Source: an uncultured Bacteroides sp.
GTDB lineage: Bacteria > Bacteroidota > Bacteroidia > Bacteroidales > Bacteroidaceae
Direction of reading: 5' to 3'
Assembly: GCA_902492205.1 (NCBI GenBank)
Contig: CABUKU010000013.1
Coordinates: 32,709 to 96,708, forward strand
Length of the DNA: 64,000 nt
Below the pieces are notes generated by a model that had not been told where the DNA came from, searched no databases, and saw only the letters and a list, made by a program, of their open reading frames with translations. Each line of letters begins with the position of its first letter. Position 1 is the first letter of the stretch. The position numbers and the translations under genes were made by a program. Of the stretch, positions 51,386 to 59,238 are shown one piece after another.

Positions 51386-52462
51386 ATGAATAAACTGATA
51401 TTAGGCATATTATCGTTAATGTTGTTCCCGGGTTGCAGCAAAGACAACACTTCCGTTAATCCCGAAATACCAAATGTAGACGACGAAGGAGTTGAAGTTA
51501 GCTTCAGCTCCGGCGTTGCTGCATCTATCTCTTCTAACTTAACAATGACTCGCGCAATCTTAGAGGGAGCTATTCCTACAAATTCAAGTGTTGGAATATA
51601 TGGAATACCTGCTTTATATGCCGAAAAAGAGAAATATACAATTGAGAAGTTTGTTGAAGAAGGTGACTTTCAACAGTACTTGTTTAATGCAAAATATGAT
51701 GCAACAGAAGTTTCGCAAACAACCAGTTCATTAAAACAGGCTTATAAGGCAAAGTTTCCATCTAACCAAAGTGGCATGGATGCTTTGAGTTTTTATGCTT
51801 ATTATCCTTATATAGAAAAACCTGTCTATAAAAGTAAATTAGGATATGGTGTACCTATTACCATTAATAATGATAATATGTCCCAAATAACGGACTATTT
51901 GTATACTAATCAAACTGTAGCAAGAATATCACTTAAACCTGTAGAATTAAAATTTCAACATGCTTTGGCAAGGTTAGACTTCAAAATTTATTCAGACAAA
52001 GCCGATTTGCAGATACCGGGACAAAAAGTGAAAATAAATTCAATTATCATAAAAGCTATATGTAGCAACACGGGTATCATGTATTTAAAAAATGGCACTA
52101 TCGCTCCTACTAATACAGATGAAACAGCTTATACTTACCCATTAACGAATACCTATATAAAAAAGGCTACTACTGCTGGTGATATAGAAATTTTAGATCC
52201 TATTGCAAGTTTTCTTCTTATTCCTGCGGGAGATTGCATAACTTCAATTACCTTATCCCTTACTCCTGAAGGACAGGATATTGCAGACGAATATATAATC
52301 TATACAATGCAGGCTGCGGATAATCGCATCATACTAAGCGGAGGGAATGTTATTACAATGAATGTACTTTATACTCCTCGTGATGCCGTTGTTAGTAGCA
52401 AATTAACTCAGTGGAATACAATAGAAACACGTTCTTTCAGTATCAAGCAAAATAATCCATGA
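51386..52462 (+). CDS. Fimbrillin family lipoprotein 4
   Basis: 358 residues. Lipoprotein signal LMLFPGCSKDN, Arg site NLTMTRAILEG (about residue 55), DALSFYAYYPYIEKP, FQHALARLDFKIYSD and the closing strand SSKLTQWNTIETRSFSIK. It lacks the DGGS segment after the Trp seen in subunits 1 and 2. Its last 4 bases overlap the next gene. As the shortest subunit it might be a shaft subunit or an adaptor; not decidable from sequence alone. Confidence 0.75.
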   Translation: MNKLILGILSLMLFPGCSKDNTSVNPEIPNVDDEGVEVSFSSGVAASISSNLTMTRAILEGAIPTNSSVGIYGIPALYAEKEKYTIEKFVEEGDFQQYLFNAKYDATEVSQTTSSLKQAYKAKFPSNQSGMDALSFYAYYPYIEKPVYKSKLGYGVPITINNDNMSQITDYLYTNQTVARISLKPVELKFQHALARLDFKIYSDKADLQIPGQKVKINSIIIKAICSNTGIMYLKNGTIAPTNTDETAYTYPLTNTYIKKATTAGDIEILDPIASFLLIPAGDCITSITLSLTPEGQDIADEYIIYTMQAADNRIILSGGNVITMNVLYTPRDAVVSSKLTQWNTIETRSFSIKQNNP

Positions 52463-53028
52463 TTATGATTCATTCCATAAAAACAACACTCATCCTATTA
52501 CTGATACCACTGGGCATACAAACACTTCATGCCCAGCAGGTAGCTGTTAAGACCAACGGATTGATGTTACTTGCAGGAACACCGAACCTTGGATGTGAAC
52601 TGGTTACGGGGGAACATTCCAGTATGGATTTCTCTGTATTCGGACATTATCATCCTTACGGGTTGGATTCTAAGCTATTGGGATTTCAACCGGAATATCG
52701 TTACTGGTTTAATGGTCGCCCCATGATTCGTGAATATATCGGTGTAGCTGCGCTTGGTGCTACTTATGATATGCACTTCGGTGAGAATGTATATGATGGA
52801 GATGCTGTCGGGCTTGGCATAACGGCAGGTTATTCACTGTCATTAAGCAAACGTTGGAATCTCGATTTTTATGGAGGATTCGGAGCAGTTGTTTTCTGGC
52901 AAAAACAATATTACAAAAACGATAATTACGAAGATTATTTTACCGACGGTTCGGTAAAGACCAATGCTCACGGATATAAATTACTGCCTGTTAAATTAGG
53001 TGTATCTATTTCTTATATTATAAAGTAG
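52459..53028 (+). CDS. DUF3575 outer-membrane protein, second copy
   Basis: 189 residues with signal peptide LIPLGIQTLHAQ. A compact DUF3575 barrel: VAVKTNGLMLLAGTPNLGCEL, FQPEYRYWFNGRPMIREYIG, VGLGITAGYSLSLSKRWN and a short terminal strand (LPVKLGVSISYIIK). It lacks the charged tail of the first DUF3575 protein in this operon. Start is ATG 52459, or 52465 as alternative. Between the fimbrillins and the OmpA-like protein gene, with a 9-base gap to the latter. Confidence 0.8.
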   Translation: MIMIHSIKTTLILLLIPLGIQTLHAQQVAVKTNGLMLLAGTPNLGCELVTGEHSSMDFSVFGHYHPYGLDSKLLGFQPEYRYWFNGRPMIREYIGVAALGATYDMHFGENVYDGDAVGLGITAGYSLSLSKRWNLDFYGGFGAVVFWQKQYYKNDNYEDYFTDGSVKTNAHGYKLLPVKLGVSISYIIK

Positions 53029-53037
53029 CACAACAGT

Positions 53038-55332
53038 ATGAAAACAGAGTTTCGACAGTTTATCAGGCTTTTGTTCCTTTTATTTGTTTATGTATCATGC
53101 TTACCTGTTGCGGCACAGCAAATAAAAGTAGTGTCGGGACGTGTGGTAGATAAAGAAACGAAGAAACCTTTTACCAATGAAGCTGTTTTCATCTATGCTT
53201 ATAATACCGTTGCTGCTGCCGAAGATGCCAAAAAGAACATTGACAGCCAAAATGCGGGGCTTATGACTGCCGATGGCGAAGCCGTTGCCGATGCCGGAGG
53301 TAATTATGAAATACGTGTTGCCGAAACCGGAGCTTTGATTTTCAAGGTCGGGATAGCTCCGTGCGTTGTCGAAGCGGTTAATTACCGCATGGAAATCAAT
53401 GTCAGCATTGATGCCGGTATTTTGCTCGATGACGTTTCCATTGTCGGAACCTTGCAAGACATTAGCCCCAAAGAGCAGGCTCCTACCCTGATCGGCAACA
53501 AGCTAATGATGCATAATAACTTCCCTATTCCCGCCCAGTTCGGAAAAACAAATGCACGTCTTATCATACAACCCTATGTGGTGGAATGCTCCAAGCAAGA
53601 TACCATCTCTTACACCCATCCCATTATTTATGACGGAGAACAATATAAACTGACACAAGAACGCCGCATGGGGTACGACCTGAGTCGTGATCCGTTAGCG
53701 CAATTTGTCGATACTGCTGCTTTAACAGAGAAAAGAATGAATATTGAATGGCAGGATACGATTGTTGTTCCCGATCCTACTCTCAACTATTTTGGAAATG
53801 CTGTTATCCAACTTGAGGATTACAATGAAATTTACTACACAAAAACTACAAAAATAATAAGTTGTGAAGCTCGTCGTCCGCTAAAGTTTCTGGAATATTC
53901 ATTGGAACAATATGATCTCGATCCTAACAAATATGTTAGGAAACCTAAGCGGGAGCTTCGCAACACAGCCACGGACATTTCACTTACCTTTCTGGTAGGT
54001 AAGGCAGAAATAGATTCCAACGATCCCGAAAATGAAATCCAACTTAATAAGTTGAAAGACAACTTGATGGACATTATTAACTGCGAAGATTGCAAGTTAA
54101 AAGAAATACACGTAACCGGTGTGTCTTCTCCCGAGGGCTCATACAGTTCCAACTATGCTTTGGCGCAACGCCGTGCCGTTTTTGCCAAACAACAAATATC
54201 CGGGATGCTCCCGCAAAGAGCTCTTTCCCGTGTGTTTATGCCTGCCCCTGATGCCCGGGTTGCCTCGTGGAATGATTTGGCGGATGTATTGGAACAAGAT
54301 TCGTTGTTTACCGAAGCGGCAGAGATACGTCGTATAGTCGAAGAAAACCCTAAAAGCCAAGATGCTCAGTCCATTAAAATAAGGAAGTTGCCTTATTACC
54401 CGACTGTTATAAAAGACCACCTTCCCGCCCTCCGTTACATGAGGTTTGAATATAAACATGAAATATTCAGGGAGCTGACACCCGATGAGATATTATACCG
54501 TTATAAACATGATGATGCTTACCGCAACGGCAAAAAACAATTTGCCCTTTATGAATACTGGCATTTATTTTATCTGGTGAAAAATCCGAAGGAACTGGAA
54601 TCTCTTTACAAACGTGCCTATAAGGAGTCCGAACAATTGGAAGGACAACCTTGGATACTTCCTGCAAATAACCTTGCCGTAGCCTACCTCCGCCGCGACA
54701 CTGTCGATACTGCAATTCTCGAACCGTTTATCGACCGTAAAACGAGAGGAGCCAATGTGGAGCGAACCCGTCTGGATGGAGTAACAAAAGAAATTATCAA
54801 TCCCGAAGAAGTAATTGCCAATCAACTGGCCATGTATCTGAAAGCAAATAACTTTGAGCAGGCGAGTGTCATGGCTCAGATACTCCCCAATACCGAAAAG
54901 AATGCGCGGTTAAAAGCTTTTGCCATGTGTTTGGGGGGATATTATAAAGGAGGGAATACGCCTGCCGAGCGTGAGGAAGCCAAAAAGACATTCAATCTGG
55001 TAAAAGAATCTTCCCCGCTCAACGAAGTGGTGATGTACCTCGCCATGGATTCCAGAGGATATGACGTCATGGCGCAGCGTGCTGCCGTTAAGTTGCCTAA
55101 AGACGATCCGAAGACATGGTATTTGAAAGCTATTATCCAGAACCGTTCCGGGGAAATAGGTTTCGAGAATGCCAAGAACTGCCTTATAAAATGCTTCTCA
55201 TTGGATGAAAATTATATCCATATTGCCGAAATGGACGGTGACATAGGCAAAGACCTGTTTGAATACACAATGGATATGTATCCCACTGATAAAGACATGA
55301 TTGATATATACATCCAACAGTATAATTTATAA
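53038..55332 (+). CDS. OmpA-domain fimbrial accessory protein
   Basis: 764 residues. Signal peptide to VAAQQ (about residue 27), a carboxypeptidase-like regulatory sandwich (KVVSGRVVDKETKKPFTNE, residues 30-135), a middle beta region, then an OmpA-like segment (about residues 315-390: VTGVSSPEGSYSSNYALAQ) and a long helical TPR-like C-terminal half. The OmpA part suggests peptidoglycan contact. Together these fit an outer-membrane/periplasmic scaffold for fimbriae; similar large proteins lie in P. gingivalis-type fimbrial loci, but I cannot name the exact family. Confidence 0.6.
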   Translation: MKTEFRQFIRLLFLLFVYVSCLPVAAQQIKVVSGRVVDKETKKPFTNEAVFIYAYNTVAAAEDAKKNIDSQNAGLMTADGEAVADAGGNYEIRVAETGALIFKVGIAPCVVEAVNYRMEINVSIDAGILLDDVSIVGTLQDISPKEQAPTLIGNKLMMHNNFPIPAQFGKTNARLIIQPYVVECSKQDTISYTHPIIYDGEQYKLTQERRMGYDLSRDPLAQFVDTAALTEKRMNIEWQDTIVVPDPTLNYFGNAVIQLEDYNEIYYTKTTKIISCEARRPLKFLEYSLEQYDLDPNKYVRKPKRELRNTATDISLTFLVGKAEIDSNDPENEIQLNKLKDNLMDIINCEDCKLKEIHVTGVSSPEGSYSSNYALAQRRAVFAKQQISGMLPQRALSRVFMPAPDARVASWNDLADVLEQDSLFTEAAEIRRIVEENPKSQDAQSIKIRKLPYYPTVIKDHLPALRYMRFEYKHEIFRELTPDEILYRYKHDDAYRNGKKQFALYEYWHLFYLVKNPKELESLYKRAYKESEQLEGQPWILPANNLAVAYLRRDTVDTAILEPFIDRKTRGANVERTRLDGVTKEIINPEEVIANQLAMYLKANNFEQASVMAQILPNTEKNARLKAFAMCLGGYYKGGNTPAEREEAKKTFNLVKESSPLNEVVMYLAMDSRGYDVMAQRAAVKLPKDDPKTWYLKAIIQNRSGEIGFENAKNCLIKCFSLDENYIHIAEMDGDIGKDLFEYTMDMYPTDKDMIDIYIQQYNL

Positions 55333-55341
55333 TTTAAAACG

Positions 55342-56628
55342 ATGCCGAATTATTTGAAAACTTACATAGGACTCCTTTTTTGCCTGATGCCATTCACGGC
55401 AATATATGCACAACAAGATTCTGCAAAGACAGACAAAGGTTTCAATGCTTTGCAATATTCACTCCAGAAGCGTTACCGTGCAAAAGGATATGGATTTAAA
55501 AATAACAATTTTAAAGATAATACTTATCTCTCCGTTCAGCTAGGAATGGAAGGAATGGTGCACCGGGAAGGGGCCGACATCAAAGGCGGTCCCCGATTCG
55601 GCCTGTCGGCAGGCAAGTTGTTCACTTCCGCCCATTCCGGCAGAGTTTCATTGAACGGCGGCTGGTTCGGGCATGATCTGGACAATGACAAACTCTATCA
55701 TTTCGGTATCGGTGCTTCCTATTTGTTCAACATTACATCTTACTTAAAAGGATACAACCCCTACCGGCTTTTGGAAGTATCTACCGTTGCAGGGCTTGGC
55801 TATCAGCTTTCCTGCGGAGCAGATGAAACATTTCAGGTAGGCGAATTTCATCTCGGGGCACAACTAAAGATACACATCCGCCGGCAAATAGATTTCTTCA
55901 TCGAACCTTTGGTCACCTTCTATACGGATGGCATAGACCATTATTCACAAAAGAACTGGCATAAATATGATGTGGGATACAGTGCTTCCATTGGTTTTAT
56001 TTATCGCCCCGAAGATCCGTTATTGGCACATAAGCGTAAAGGTGAAGTGACTGCTGAAAGTTCTTTCCTCAACAATACTTTTGTCAGTGTGGCAGGCGGC
56101 ATGCAATTTCAGAATTCGGATTTCGTGAAAGACATGGGAGTTTTAAATTCCATGGGACCGCATATCAATGTATCGGTTGGCAAATGGTATGTTCCTTATT
56201 TGGGTTTGCGTTGTTCCGGCTTTTATTCTACCGATAAATGGCACGAGTTGCCCGGCAAGCAATTTGAAACAACCACTTATGCAGGATTACGGGCAGAAGG
56301 CATGCTTAATGTTTTCGGCTTCATCAAAGACCGCAAGTGGGCAAAGCGGTTATCTTTATCGGGATTACTGGGAGCGGAAATCGGGAATATGAATAAAACG
56401 GATGCGGATTTACCTATTAAAACAACTTATATGGGACTGACTGGAGGCGTACAGCTAAAATGTAACATCACTAAGCAACTGGCTGTTTTCATAGAGCCAC
56501 GCGGTTCTCTTGTCCCCTATTCCAATCTGGAACCGGACCCGGCCAATCCACGCAATAGCTTCCGCAAAAATTATAGCGATAATGTATTTAATCTGAATAT
56601 CGGGATAGAATTAAGACGTCCCAACTAA
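55342..56628 (+). CDS. Outer-membrane beta-barrel protein with internal duplication
   Basis: 428 residues with signal peptide LMPFTAIYAQQ. The mature part has two similar halves: residues about 52-230 begin NTYLSVQLGMEGMVH with GPRFGLSAGKLF, and residues about 245-428 begin NTFVSVAGGMQFQN with GPHINVSVGKWY. Each has the IDFFIEPLVTFY / LAVFIEPRGSLVPY strand. So it is either one large barrel built from two repeats or two small barrels in one chain. No family name recognised. Last gene of the fimbrial operon. Confidence 0.65.
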   Translation: MPNYLKTYIGLLFCLMPFTAIYAQQDSAKTDKGFNALQYSLQKRYRAKGYGFKNNNFKDNTYLSVQLGMEGMVHREGADIKGGPRFGLSAGKLFTSAHSGRVSLNGGWFGHDLDNDKLYHFGIGASYLFNITSYLKGYNPYRLLEVSTVAGLGYQLSCGADETFQVGEFHLGAQLKIHIRRQIDFFIEPLVTFYTDGIDHYSQKNWHKYDVGYSASIGFIYRPEDPLLAHKRKGEVTAESSFLNNTFVSVAGGMQFQNSDFVKDMGVLNSMGPHINVSVGKWYVPYLGLRCSGFYSTDKWHELPGKQFETTTYAGLRAEGMLNVFGFIKDRKWAKRLSLSGLLGAEIGNMNKTDADLPIKTTYMGLTGGVQLKCNITKQLAVFIEPRGSLVPYSNLEPDPANPRNSFRKNYSDNVFNLNIGIELRRPN

Positions 56629-57005
56629 AATTTCCCTTTTTCAATAGAGTGTGTAAAAAATCCGATTTATGTATCCAGGCGGAGTAGAACCCCGCTCCTA
56701 CAAAATGATGGCGAAAAACACTTTTACATACTCTCTCAAGAGTGAAATTAACCCCTTGACCACCAAATATCGGTTGATTAAATATATTTACTAATTATTT
56801 AATTAACAATATTAAACAATTATTCTCACATAGTCAATTCTATTTATTTTTTACTATAACTCAACAATTTATTGTTTACTAAATAACGCTTATGAATTGC
56901 AATATAGAATTAAAAAGTGGAAATTATATATAAATTTGTTAGCAAATATCATAAATCAATAAACATAGGAGTACATTTGCATCAGTTAACGTTTACACGG
57001 ATTGA
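56629..57005. other. Intergenic region before the capsule genes
   Basis: 377 bases, AT-rich. An imperfect inverted repeat (AGAGTGTGTAAAA 56646-56658 with TTTTACATACTCT 56722-56734) encloses a GC-rich segment and may mark the end of the fimbrial transcript. No TAnnTTTG box lies inside the repeat, so it does not look like an invertible promoter. A -7 box is at 56972. Nothing else identifiable. Confidence 0.5.
56972..56979 (+). promoter_or_regulatory. -7 box TACATTTG of the capsule genes
   Basis: Exact TAnnTTTG match 27 bases before the sugar transferase start. Confidence 0.6.
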
Positions 57006-58409
57006 ATGAGACAAATTGTGCGTTTTAATAAAGTTATAAAAGAAATAATTATTACAGGTGATTTTCTTGTTTTAAATACAGTCTTGGCATTGGTATGCAT
57101 AGGTTGTGAAAACAGGATCTTTACAAGTTTAAACTCAGACAGTTACATCAAGATAATTATTTTTTTCAATTTTTGTTATCTCATTTCCATCCACTACATT
57201 TCACCCATTGTTCAAAACCGGTTGGTGCGTGCCGAGAATATCATAGCGAGGGTTTTGGAAACAACTACCCTGCACTTCATCCTCTGCGCCATTATCCTCG
57301 GATATATCCATATAGGCAGAGGGAAGTTCACCTTCCTGCTCATCTTTTACCTCTGCTTCACTGTGGCTTCCATAGGTTATAAATTCGGGCTCAGGTATCT
57401 TATAAAGAATTACAGGAGGCATGGAGGAAATTCACGGTCTGTCGTTTATATAGGAACCAATGATAACATTGCGGAGCTTTACAGGCAAATGTCCGGAGAT
57501 CCTGCTTCCGGCTTTCGTGTGAAAGGCTATTTCGATGATTCTCCCTCTCCGCTCCTGCCCGACAGGGTTCCCTATTTAGGCGGAATAGACAAAGCAATGA
57601 ACACGTTTCTGCAACAAGGAGTGGAACAGGTATATTGCTGTCTCCCCGCTTCGCGCGAAAAGGAGATTCTGCCTATCATCGACTTTTGTGAAAACCACCT
57701 GATACGTTTTTACAGTGTGCCGGATGTGCACAACTACCTGAAACGTGCCATGCATGTAGAGGTATTGGGAGAAATCCCCATTTTGTATATCCGTGAAGAA
57801 CCTTTGATGCAATTGGAAAACAGGATATTGAAAAGAGGTTTCGACCTTCTGTTCTCTCTCTGCTTCCTTTGCCTGTTGTTCCCGCTTGTCTACATCATGG
57901 TGGGATGTGTGATTAAAATAACATCTCCCGGCCCTGTATTCTTTAAACAAAAACGCAGCGGGCAAGACGGGAAAGAGTTCTGGTGCTATAAGTTCAGGTC
58001 GATGAAAGTAAACAAGGATGCCGATACCGTACAGGCAACCCGGAACGATCCGCGCACAACCAAATTCGGGAATTTCCTTCGTAGAAGCAGCATAGACGAG
58101 TTACCACAGTTTTTCAACGTCCTGATAGGTAACATGTCCATAGTGGGGCCACGCCCGCACATGCTGAAGCACACGGAAGAATATTCCCGTTTAATCAATA
58201 AATACATGGTGCGCCATTTTGTGAAACCGGGCATTACCGGGTGGGCGCAGGTGAATGGTTTTCGTGGCGAAACCCGCACGCTGGACCAAATGGAGGGACG
58301 TGTGCATCGCGACATCTGGTACATAGAAAACTGGACCTTCTGGCTGGATATACGCATTATCTGGCTCACCGTCAAGAACGGTATAAGGGGAGAAAAGAAA
58401 GCCTATTAA
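57006..58409 (+). CDS. Undecaprenyl-phosphate sugar phosphotransferase (WcaJ/Cps2E type)
   Basis: 467 residues: four N-terminal membrane helices, a CoA-binding-like Rossmann domain (SVVYIGTNDNIAELYRQMSG, about residue 145), a fifth membrane segment and the C-terminal bacterial sugar transferase domain (KRGFDLLFS, FFKQKRSGQDGKEFWCYKFR, RRSSIDELPQFFNVLIGNMS, VGPRPHML). It loads the first sugar phosphate onto undecaprenyl phosphate to start an exopolysaccharide or capsule. First gene of a tight operon with export genes (22- and 12-base gaps). Confidence 0.9.
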   Translation: MRQIVRFNKVIKEIIITGDFLVLNTVLALVCIGCENRIFTSLNSDSYIKIIIFFNFCYLISIHYISPIVQNRLVRAENIIARVLETTTLHFILCAIILGYIHIGRGKFTFLLIFYLCFTVASIGYKFGLRYLIKNYRRHGGNSRSVVYIGTNDNIAELYRQMSGDPASGFRVKGYFDDSPSPLLPDRVPYLGGIDKAMNTFLQQGVEQVYCCLPASREKEILPIIDFCENHLIRFYSVPDVHNYLKRAMHVEVLGEIPILYIREEPLMQLENRILKRGFDLLFSLCFLCLLFPLVYIMVGCVIKITSPGPVFFKQKRSGQDGKEFWCYKFRSMKVNKDADTVQATRNDPRTTKFGNFLRRSSIDELPQFFNVLIGNMSIVGPRPHMLKHTEEYSRLINKYMVRHFVKPGITGWAQVNGFRGETRTLDQMEGRVHRDIWYIENWTFWLDIRIIWLTVKNGIRGEKKAY

Positions 58410-58431
58410 AAACTAAAAACATAAGAACGCG

Positions 58432-59226
58432 ATGAGATTGAAACTAAAGAAAAAAATGATGATATTGCTGCTGCCGTTTATGGTAACAGCCTGCCAGTCC
58501 TATAAAAAAGTGCCCTACCTGCAAAATGCGGAAGGGATAGGCAAAGATACGGCACTGGTTATGTATGATGCCCGTATCATGCCCAAAGACTTGCTGAGCA
58601 TCACGGTAAGCACCACCGATCCCGATGTGGCGATACCTTTCAACCTCACGGTGCAAACAGCCGTAGGCGGCGCGCAAAAGAGCCTGACCTCCCAACCCAC
58701 CTTGCAGCAATACTTGGTAGACAATAAAGGCAATATAGATTTCCCGGTGCTTGGCGAACTTCATGTGGCGGGGCTGACCAAAGGAGAAACCGAACTGATG
58801 GTGAAAGACAAACTGAAACCTTACATCAAGGAAACTCCCATTGTCACCGTGCGCATGACGAATTATAAGATTTCGGTGATCGGCGAAGTGACACGTCCCA
58901 ACACCTTCACCATTGCCAATGAAAAAGTGAATCTGTTCGAAGCCCTTGCCATGGCGGGTGACATGACTGTTTACGGCATGCGTGACAATGTGAAACTTAT
59001 CCGTGAAAACAGCACGGGCGGCCAAGACATCATCACCCTGAACCTGAATGATGCCGACATCATCCATTCACCTTTCTATTACCTGCAACAAAACGATGTG
59101 GTTTATGTAACCCCGAACAAAACAAAAGCCCGCACGGCAGATATCAGTACCAGCACCACCATCTGGTTCTCCGTAGTGGGAACGTTGGTTTCACTTGCCA
59201 GCCTGATAGTAACCATCCTCAGATAA
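58432..59226 (+). CDS. Polysaccharide export lipoprotein (Wza-like)
   Basis: 264 residues. Lipoprotein signal LLLPFMVTACQ, then the poly-export domain (residues 45-140: MPKDLLSITVSTTDPDVAIP and GNIDFPVLGELHVAGLTKGE) and an SLBB domain (ISVIGEVTRPNTFTI). A C-terminal hydrophobic segment (SVVGTLVSLASLIVTIL) may cross the outer membrane, as the terminal helix of Wza does. Forms the outer-membrane exit pore for polysaccharide, working with the Wzc-like kinase encoded next. Confidence 0.9.
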   Translation: MRLKLKKKMMILLLPFMVTACQSYKKVPYLQNAEGIGKDTALVMYDARIMPKDLLSITVSTTDPDVAIPFNLTVQTAVGGAQKSLTSQPTLQQYLVDNKGNIDFPVLGELHVAGLTKGETELMVKDKLKPYIKETPIVTVRMTNYKISVIGEVTRPNTFTIANEKVNLFEALAMAGDMTVYGMRDNVKLIRENSTGGQDIITLNLNDADIIHSPFYYLQQNDVVYVTPNKTKARTADISTSTTIWFSVVGTLVSLASLIVTILR

Positions 59227-59238
59227 AAAGACCGGATT

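Noticed and set aside
56646..56734. Invertible capsule promoter
   Set aside because: The inverted repeat is imperfect and contains no TAnnTTTG box on either strand.
57201..58375. Reverse-strand open frames in the sugar transferase gene
   Set aside because: They are shadows of a well-supported gene with conserved motifs and carry no domain of their own.
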